Source of the DNA: Bacillota bacterium
GTDB taxonomy: Bacteria > Bacillota > Clostridia > Lachnospirales > Lachnospiraceae
Direction of reading: 5' to 3'
DNA length: 64,000 bases
Assembly (NCBI GenBank): GCA_023423335.1
Contig: JAFAFU010000051.1
Span: 62,001 to 126,000, forward strand
The notes under the pieces are model-generated. The model worked only from the letters and a program-made list of their open reading frames with translations, was not told where the DNA came from and did no database searches. Positions 58,327-64,000 of this stretch are shown here, one piece after another; positions within the stretch are counted from its first letter, which is position 1; every line of letters starts with the position of its first letter. The position numbers and the translations under genes were made by a program.

Positions 58327-59586
58327 ATGCAATTTCATGATTTAGAGATTATGCCCGTAATACAAAGGGCATTGGAAGAGGAACAATATAAGACACCTAC
58401 GCCCATACAGGAGAAAGCAATCCCGGTGATCCTAAGCGGCAGGGACTTACTGGGCTGTGCACAGACCGGGACGGGAAAGACGGCTGCCTTTGCGATACCA
58501 ACCCTTCAATTACTTGAGGCAGAGAGATTACCCAGAGCGCAGCGCCGGGTCCGGGCACTGATTATAACACCGACCAGGGAGCTGGCAATACAGATTCATG
58601 AAAGCTTTTGTACCTATGGAAAATTCACGCACCAGAAATGCTGTGTCATCTTTGGAGGAGTCTCTCAAAAGCCCCAGGAGGAGCAGCTGCAGCGGGGAGC
58701 AGATATTTTGGTAGCAACACCGGGCAGGCTCCTGGATATGATGAATCAAAAGCTGGTGGATATAACGCAGCTTAAAATATTAATCCTGGATGAAGCCGAC
58801 CGTATGCTGGATATGGGCTTCATCCAGGATGTGAAACGAATTATCGCTAAAACTCCGGCCAGGAAGCAAACCCTGCTGTTCTCCGCAACCATACCGCCCT
58901 CCATTGATGAGATGGTACGGACAATTTTGATCAATCCGAAGAAAATAGCGGTAACACCGGTATCCTCCACCGTAGATACTGTTCAGCAGTATCTGTATTC
59001 CGTGGATAAGGAGAACAAGAAGGAATTGTTAATCCATCTGCTGAAGGACGAAGCCCTTGAGTCGGTCTTGATATTTACCAGAACAAAGCATGGCGCGGAT
59101 AAAATCGTACGGATTCTGGATAAGGCGAAAATAAAAGCAAAGGCAATCCATGGAGATAAGTCACAGGGTGCCAGGCAGCAGGCGTTAAGTGATTTTAAGA
59201 AGAAAAACTTAAGGGTATTGATCGCGACCGACATAGCGGCCAGAGGGATTGACATTGACGAATTATCCCATGTAATCAATTATGATCTTCCGAACATTCC
59301 GGAAACCTACGTTCACCGGATCGGAAGAACCGGCCGTGCCGGAATGGAAGGAATTGCCATATCCTTTTGCGATTTTGATGAAAAGGAGCTGCTGGCGGAT
59401 ATTGTTAAACTGACCGGAAAATCCATTCCGGAGGTAACGGATCACCCCTATCCGCTGCTTAAGAATTATCCGGCGGAAAAGGTGACACAGCCGAGACGCC
59501 CTTCCAGGCAAAAAGAAGAAATAGCCCCAAAAGAAACAATACGGAAAGCATCAGGCAATAACCGCCGTGTCCGGAGAAGGAACTAG
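58327..59586 (+). CDS. DEAD-box RNA helicase
   Basis: ATP-dependent RNA helicase of the CshA/RhlE type, 419 residues. Q motif near TPIQEKAIPVI, motif I AQTGTGKTAAF, motif Ia PTRELAIQI, motif II LDEADRMLDMGF, motif III SAT, motif V ATDIAARGIDI and motif VI HRIGRTGRAG are all intact. A short basic tail (RPSRQKEEIAPKETIRKASG and then NNRRVRRRN) probably binds RNA. Acts in RNA decay, ribosome assembly or cold adaptation. Single gene; its stop TAG shares the palindrome CTAG with the convergent murF stop. Confidence 0.96.
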   Translation: MQFHDLEIMPVIQRALEEEQYKTPTPIQEKAIPVILSGRDLLGCAQTGTGKTAAFAIPTLQLLEAERLPRAQRRVRALIITPTRELAIQIHESFCTYGKFTHQKCCVIFGGVSQKPQEEQLQRGADILVATPGRLLDMMNQKLVDITQLKILILDEADRMLDMGFIQDVKRIIAKTPARKQTLLFSATIPPSIDEMVRTILINPKKIAVTPVSSTVDTVQQYLYSVDKENKKELLIHLLKDEALESVLIFTRTKHGADKIVRILDKAKIKAKAIHGDKSQGARQQALSDFKKKNLRVLIATDIAARGIDIDELSHVINYDLPNIPETYVHRIGRTGRAGMEGIAISFCDFDEKELLADIVKLTGKSIPEVTDHPYPLLKNYPAEKVTQPRRPSRQKEEIAPKETIRKASGNNRRVRRRN

Positions 59587-60962
59587 TCAGCTTGAACCAG
59601 GGCGGCTACCACATGTTCAAAGCCCATACTGTGGGAGGCCTTGACTAATATGGTATCGCCCTCCCGGATCAGGGCGGGCAGTGCTTCCGTTAATTTTTCC
59701 CTGGACTCGTAATAAACAAGAGATCCCCGGAAGGAGGAGGAGCGGGCGCCCTCGTACATGTTCCGGGACAGCGTTCCGACACAGACCAATAGGTCCACAC
59801 TCCGTAAGGCCGCATAAGCACCCACCTCGGAATGGAGAGCCTGATCCGCCTCCCCTAATTCAAACATATCTCCCAATATGGCCACCTTACGGGTATCCGC
59901 TGAGGATAACAGATCGATAGCGGCTTTCATGGAGACCGGATTGGCATTATAGCAGTCATCAATGATTGTAAACTTCTGGTGCCGGAGAATATTGCTTCTG
60001 CCTCCGGTCGGTTTAACCGCTTCAATACCGGCTATGATTTCATCTCCGGTTAGCCCGAGCAGGCTCCCGACGGAGGCCGCAGCCAGGGCGTTAAGCACCA
60101 TATGTCCCCCCGGAAGAGGAATTTTTGTATGTAAGGTCTGACCCTCTAAATGGATCTCACAGGTACTGCCAAACAGACCGTGACTTTCAATGTTTGCGGC
60201 ATAGACATCATTTTCTTCTCTGGTATCCACCCCGAAGCGGACTGGGGCATGACCATGTACCTGTCCGATGGCAGCCAGCATATCATCATCGCCGTTGATG
60301 CAGACCCGGCCGCTTTCATCCATATAATCGAAAATCTCTGTCTTGGCCTTCAGGACGCCCTGTCTGGAGCCCAGATTCTCCAAATGACATTGACCGATAT
60401 TCGTGATTACTGCAATGTCCGGTTTTGCGATCCGGCTCAGGCGGTGCATCTCTCCAAAATCGCTGATGCCCATCTCCAGAACAGCTATCTGATGTTCCTC
60501 CCGGATTTTAAATATTGTCAGCGGCAGACCCACTTCATTGTTGTAATTACCCTCTGTTTTCAGTACCCGGTACTTCCCGGCAAGGACACTGCTGATGAAT
60601 TCCTTTGTGCTGGTCTTTCCCACACTCCCGGTAATGCCTACCACCTTAATCTGCAGCTGCCTGCGGTACCAGGCTGCGATCTCCTTAAGGGCGGCCAGGC
60701 TGTTTTCTACCAGGATATAGGGTCCGGAGGGATTTGCGGGAGCCTTCTCACAGACTACGGCAAGGGCCCCGTTATCATAGACCTCTCCGATATAGTTATG
60801 TCCGTCCACCCGTTCACCTGCGACAGCGACGAAGACATAATCCTTTTGCATCTGCCTGGAGTCCAGGACAATACCGGCGGCTTCCCGGCTATCATAATGA
60901 TCCGCATGTAATAATCGTCCGTTGCAGGCATCTGCAATCCGGGCTAAGGTCATATTTCTCAT
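59583..60962 (-). CDS. murF: UDP-MurNAc-tripeptide:D-Ala-D-Ala ligase
   Basis: Adds the D-Ala-D-Ala dipeptide to UDP-MurNAc-tripeptide, the last cytoplasmic step of peptidoglycan precursor synthesis. The 459-residue product has the Mur-ligase P-loop GITGSVGKTSTKEFI, the central LEMGISDFGEMHRLSRI, the YNANPVSM motif and the C-terminal GDMFELG. ATG 60962 follows GGGAG; its first bases overlap the stop of a short leader ORF. It follows ddl by about 90 bases on the same strand, so the two enzymes that make and use D-Ala-D-Ala form one operon. Confidence 0.96.
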   Translation of the reverse strand: MRNMTLARIADACNGRLLHADHYDSREAAGIVLDSRQMQKDYVFVAVAGERVDGHNYIGEVYDNGALAVVCEKAPANPSGPYILVENSLAALKEIAAWYRRQLQIKVVGITGSVGKTSTKEFISSVLAGKYRVLKTEGNYNNEVGLPLTIFKIREEHQIAVLEMGISDFGEMHRLSRIAKPDIAVITNIGQCHLENLGSRQGVLKAKTEIFDYMDESGRVCINGDDDMLAAIGQVHGHAPVRFGVDTREENDVYAANIESHGLFGSTCEIHLEGQTLHTKIPLPGGHMVLNALAAASVGSLLGLTGDEIIAGIEAVKPTGGRSNILRHQKFTIIDDCYNANPVSMKAAIDLLSSADTRKVAILGDMFELGEADQALHSEVGAYAALRSVDLLVCVGTLSRNMYEGARSSSFRGSLVYYESREKLTEALPALIREGDTILVKASHSMGFEHVVAALVQAD

Positions 60963-61025
60963 AATAACTCCCATCTGCCGATGCCCGCAAATCCCGGCGC
61001 CAGCACAATCTTCAAACTAATCTCC
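60959..61025 (-). repeat. 5' leader repeat, copy 3, and 18-codon leader ORF before murF
   Basis: Minus strand: GGAGATTAGTTTGAAGATTG, TGCTGGCGCCGGGATTTGCG, GGCATCGGCAGATGGGAG and TTATTATG at murF. TTG 61015, with GGAGA upstream, encodes LKIVLAPGFAGIGRWELL, and its TGA (60961-60959) overlaps the murF ATG. About 85% identical to copies before arsC and the EamA gene over the last 45 bases. Unlike those, it lacks the left-hand hairpin. Confidence 0.75.
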
Positions 61026-61053
61026 AATCCGCCGTTTTATGGCAGCTTATCAT

Positions 61054-62082
61054 CTATTTATATTTGTCCAGTGATATTTCAATAATTTTTTCACAAAGAG
61101 ATTCAAAATCCATGCCGCTTGCCATTGCCTCCTGGGGAAGCAGAGAGGTAGGGGTCATCCCCGGAAGAGTATTTGCCTCCAGACAAAAGAGCTCCCCCGA
61201 CTCATCCAGTAAAAAGTCCATACGGGCATAGGTTTTCAGGCGGAGGGCGGCAAAAACCTCTTCGGCGATTTTCTGCATCCGGACGGTAATATCAGCCTCC
61301 AGAACAGCAGGACAGGTTTCGACAGCGCTGCCGGCCTGGTATTTATTCTTATAATCATAAAAGCCAACCAGCGGGGCGATTTCAATGACCGGGAGAGCCT
61401 TGCCTTCGATTACTCCGACGGAAAACTCCCGACCCTTGATATACTGCTCAATAATGATCTCATTACCATAAGTAAATACATCGGCCAGGGCACCCTCCAT
61501 CTCCTCTTTGGAATTCACGATGGAGACGCCCACACTGGAACCTCCGCTACCGACCTTGACCACACAGGGATAGCTGTTCCACCGGTAATCCTCTCCCTTC
61601 TTAACATGGATCCCGGCAGGGGTAGGAATACCATAATAGGCAAACAGCTCCTTCGAGACTGCCTTATCCATAGCCAAAGCACTGCTGGCATAATCCGTAC
61701 CGGTATATTTAATACCCATCAGATCAAAAGCGGCCTGAAGCTTGCCGTCTTCCCCGTTTTCTCCGTGGAGGGCGATAAATACAATATCGGATTGGCTGCA
61801 GATTTCAAGGGTATTCGGTCCGAAGAAGCTTTTGGAGTCACCCTTCCGCAAAGCCTTGATCTGGCTGATATCGGGATTCGATGCTTTGACGGAGCCGATA
61901 TTTTCTGCCCAATCCTTCTCTATATCAAAAATACCGGTTGTGCTGCCCTCGTATCCTAAGTACACGTCCAGTAAGATTACCTGATGTCTTCTGTTCTTCA
62001 AAGCCTTATAAATCATGGTTCCTGTGGACAGGGATACATCCCGCTCAGTGCTGGTACCCCCTGCCAATACGGTAATTCTCAT
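61054..62082 (-). CDS. ddl: D-alanine-D-alanine ligase
   Basis: ATP-grasp enzyme that joins two D-alanines for peptidoglycan. The 342-residue product shows ITVLAGGTSTERDVSLSTG at the N-terminus, IALHGENGEDGKLQAAFDLM, the ATP-binding lysine in PCVVKVGSGGSSVGVSIV, EQYIKGREFSVGV and the metal-binding FCLEANTLPGMTPTSLLPQEA. The Tyr of the active-site loop is present (YKNKYQAGSAVETCPA), which suggests a normal D-Ala-D-Ala product, not D-lactate. ATG 62082 follows AAAGGAGAGG; an in-frame start at 62136 is not supported. First gene of the ddl-murF unit. Confidence 0.96.
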   Translation of the reverse strand: MRITVLAGGTSTERDVSLSTGTMIYKALKNRRHQVILLDVYLGYEGSTTGIFDIEKDWAENIGSVKASNPDISQIKALRKGDSKSFFGPNTLEICSQSDIVFIALHGENGEDGKLQAAFDLMGIKYTGTDYASSALAMDKAVSKELFAYYGIPTPAGIHVKKGEDYRWNSYPCVVKVGSGGSSVGVSIVNSKEEMEGALADVFTYGNEIIIEQYIKGREFSVGVIEGKALPVIEIAPLVGFYDYKNKYQAGSAVETCPAVLEADITVRMQKIAEEVFAALRLKTYARMDFLLDESGELFCLEANTLPGMTPTSLLPQEAMASGMDFESLCEKIIEISLDKYK

Positions 62083-62170
62083 TCTAATTCCTCTCCTTTT
62101 ATTGCTGAAGTCATTCTTTAGTTTAGTATAACCCATACCTGGTTACAAGTAAAGTTCGTTAAGCAAAAAA

Positions 62171-62207
62171 ACACCTGTCTCTGCGGATGACTTGCATGGA
62201 CAGGTGT
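62171..62207 (-). terminator. Terminator of the ABC-2 transporter operon
   Basis: ACACCTGTC (62171-62179) pairs with GACAGGTGT (62199-62207); on the minus strand it is followed by seven T residues and lies 48 bases after the permease stop codon. Confidence 0.9.
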
Positions 62208-62254
62208 TGTATTTTTGTTCCCGGTTATGCCTGTAAATCCGGGCTTTTCCTGAT

Positions 62255-63589
62255 TTATTTCGCTTTCAGTACATTGCCGATCGTCTGGAAGCTGATCTTT
62301 TGCCCGTTATAGAGAATCAGGCCCTTATAAATCCGGCCGGACAGGATGATGAGCAGCAGGGTGAAGATCAATAAAACTCCCAGCGTCAGAACACCCTCTA
62401 ACAGACTGATGGTCCCGGTAATCAGATTGGCGGGGACACAAAAAGGAGCCGTAAAGGGAATATACCTTGCAACGGCGATCAGCCCTTCATTACCCATGGG
62501 AGGGGCCAGATAGCAGATCAGCCAGCTGATGATGACCGGGAACTGGAAAACCGCCTGAGTGGATGCCACATCCTCCGGTTTGGACACCAGACAGCCTGCG
62601 AGTCCGGCGATTACACTATAGAAAAGGAAACCTACCGCAAAGAAGATAACAGCCAGTATTACGGCAGGCAGAGTCATCGCAGTATCACCGATATTATCCT
62701 TCACAAAATTGATAATGGAGACAACGGAGTTCTGGTATTCCGGGTACATTGCATGGGCTACCGCATTACCGCCGTATAATCCGACCACAACGGCAATAAT
62801 CCAGCCGATAAATTGAAGCAGGGCCATGGAGGTAGCCGCTAAGACTTTACCCGCAATCAAGGCATAGGGGTGGATGGAGGTTAATAAAGTTTCCATCAGC
62901 TTGGAGGTCTTCTCGGTGGATACGGATTTACTGATGGTCTGACCGTACAGAATTAACATCAGGTAAAGCATCAGGCCGAACAGCATCGGTGCCAGCAGCT
63001 CGATAACAAATACGATTTGATTGGTATTCTCTCCGACATCCGCATAGGAGGTCACGACCGGAGTGAGCACGGAGCCCAGCTGTTCTACGGCGATTCCTGC
63101 CTGAAGCACCTTATGCATTTCAAAGGCCGAAGTCAACGGTCCTAAAAGGGCGCTGGCCTGTTTTTTGGTAATTTCGGAACCATACGGAACAACAGTCTCA
63201 ATTTCAAAGCCGGCCTCACCGGAGGTTATTATAACTGCAATTGTTTTGGATGAGTCGGCTGCGGCAGCTTTAATGACATCCTCCCTTGCATTATCTTCTG
63301 CTGTAATAAAGTTTATATTTTTAAACGTTCCTTCAAAAAATTCCGGGTTTAAGCTTTTGAAATCTGCCGGAGAAAGGCCGCTCTGATCCAGCACCAGGAC
63401 CCTTTCAATCGGAGATATCTTTGCAATATCCGTCTTATCCGGCTTGGCGGCCAGAATATTAATAAGAATGATGCCTCCGATGATCAGGAGAGTAATCAAT
63501 GTGGTTACGACTTTAAATGCGAGACCTTTGGTTGCCTGCCGGAAGGTAAAGCCAAATACAGTGTTCCAGCCTCTGAATTTATCTTTCAT
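62255..63589 (-). CDS. ABC-2 type transporter permease (NatB-like)
   Basis: A 444-residue permease. One span near the N-terminus, a long extracytoplasmic loop (about 55-215, VLVLDQSGLSPADFKSLNPE and onward) and a cluster of five or six spans in the C-terminal half give the NatB/ABC-2 layout. SVSTEKTSKLMETLLTSIHPYALIAGKVLA is the conserved coupling region. Relatives export sodium ions, drugs or lantibiotics. It follows a second, related permease by 13 bases, and the ATPase presumably lies further upstream, outside the window. Confidence 0.87.
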   Translation of the reverse strand: MKDKFRGWNTVFGFTFRQATKGLAFKVVTTLITLLIIGGIILINILAAKPDKTDIAKISPIERVLVLDQSGLSPADFKSLNPEFFEGTFKNINFITAEDNAREDVIKAAAADSSKTIAVIITSGEAGFEIETVVPYGSEITKKQASALLGPLTSAFEMHKVLQAGIAVEQLGSVLTPVVTSYADVGENTNQIVFVIELLAPMLFGLMLYLMLILYGQTISKSVSTEKTSKLMETLLTSIHPYALIAGKVLAATSMALLQFIGWIIAVVVGLYGGNAVAHAMYPEYQNSVVSIINFVKDNIGDTAMTLPAVILAVIFFAVGFLFYSVIAGLAGCLVSKPEDVASTQAVFQFPVIISWLICYLAPPMGNEGLIAVARYIPFTAPFCVPANLITGTISLLEGVLTLGVLLIFTLLLIILSGRIYKGLILYNGQKISFQTIGNVLKAK

Positions 63590-63602
63590 CTGAATTCCTC
63601 CT

Positions 63603-64000
63603 TTACACTGTCTTTGACAGCTTAACCAGATCCTTCACTTTAATCTTATTACCGGTATGAAGAATTAAGGTCTCATAAACTTTAGCTACAAAACGGAACA
63701 AAAGCACAATGAAAACCAGTTGCAGAACGATTGCAATACCGGCCATGGCTAAGCTTGCTTTCCCGACCAGGATCGCACCCGGCAATACGAAGGGTGAGGA
63801 TAGAGGGAAGAGCAGGGAAAAGGTTACATATGCATTATCGGAGCTGGCCATCATGGTATTGGCAGCGCCAAGTCCCACATATACCCCAACCAGGTTTACA
63901 ATGGTAAAAAGCGTAAGGCCTTCACTGATTTCCTCCAGCTTACTGACGGTTGCCCCTGCCAGGCCTGCCAGGGTTGCATAGAAAACAATACCGAAGACAA
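63603..64000 (-). CDS. ABC-2 type transporter permease (partial, runs off the window)
   Basis: The frame is open from the window edge to a stop at 63603; about 132 C-terminal residues are seen. FGIVFYATLAGLAGATVSKL, then NTMMASSDNAYVTFSLLFPL and SPFVLPGAILVGKASLAMAG, with three or four spans, match the C-terminal half of the neighbouring permease, so the two are paralogous subunits of one exporter. The N-terminus lies beyond 64000. Confidence 0.85.
   Translation of the reverse strand, partial: VFGIVFYATLAGLAGATVSKLEEISEGLTLFTIVNLVGVYVGLGAANTMMASSDNAYVTFSLLFPLSSPFVLPGAILVGKASLAMAGIAIVLQLVFIVLLFRFVAKVYETLILHTGNKIKVKDLVKLSKTV

Overview
The window reads as chromosome from a spore-forming, anaerobic Firmicute, most likely a clostridium of the Lachnospiraceae type. 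Base composition is moderate and slightly AT-rich, Shine-Dalgarno sites are strong (GGAGG), and sigma-A promoters have 17-base spacers. Family content also fits: a CsxC-like spore protein, a LysM/GH18 protein of the spore-germination type, a DUF3877 protein, decarboxylase beta/gamma subunits and a PucR regulator. No rRNA, tRNA, CRISPR array, transposase or clear prophage was found. The assignment is inferred from gene content; there is no 16S gene to confirm it.

Layout. 0-4 kb: arsenic resistance (acr3, arsC), a two-repeat protein, a VOC protein and a LysR regulator. 4-11 kb: metE, a LytTR/DUF3021 pair with a CPBP protease, and a two-subunit GMC oxidoreductase. 11-17 kb: chemoreceptor, LysM/GH18 protein, L,D-transpeptidase and CsxC-like spore protein. 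17-22 kb: an ABC exporter behind a short leader ORF, a MarR/hydrolase unit with two matching palindromes, glutathione peroxidase behind an OhrR-like box, and a MraY paralogue. 22-29 kb: decarboxylase beta/gamma subunits, YczE-like protein, a MerR-methyltransferase fusion, rfbB, an NlpC/P60 enzyme and small proteins. 29-33 kb: ammonium uptake (P-II, Amt, Amt fused to P-II). 33-37 kb: a short UvrA paralogue and a CE2-like esterase. 37.5-57 kb: a pyrimidine-degradation island. 57-64 kb: an Ig-like secreted protein, a DEAD-box helicase, ddl-murF and an ABC-2 exporter that runs off the end.

The island from 37.5 to 57 kb is the centre of interest. It carries a PucR-type regulator, two class III aminotransferases, an EamA permease, an amino-acid ABC transporter, a cytidylate-kinase-like protein, two iron-type alcohol dehydrogenases, a NitT/TauT-type ABC transporter, dihydropyrimidinase, a PreA-type dihydropyrimidine dehydrogenase and a ureidopropionase-type amidohydrolase. 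Together these can take uracil to beta-alanine and on, through malonic semialdehyde, to 3-hydroxypropionate, releasing both nitrogens. The ammonium genes lie 6 kb upstream. Three promoters in the island each carry a 14-bp palindrome (TGTGCA-N2-TGCACA) exactly 22 bases before the -35 box, so they are probably one regulon. The solute-binding protein of the NitT-type transporter appears to be circularly permuted. The dehydrogenase lacks the FAD/NAD(P)H domains, and no PreT partner is present.

A second theme is 5' leaders. Related sequences lie directly before the start codons of unrelated genes (arsC, preA, eamA-type transporter, murF, and more distantly the kinase, a small membrane protein and the MerR fusion). 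Several encode a similar short peptide whose stop overlaps the next start. Both amt genes have tandem hairpins after consensus promoters, and the ABC exporter at 17.5 kb has an 18-codon leader with competing hairpins over its ribosome-binding site.
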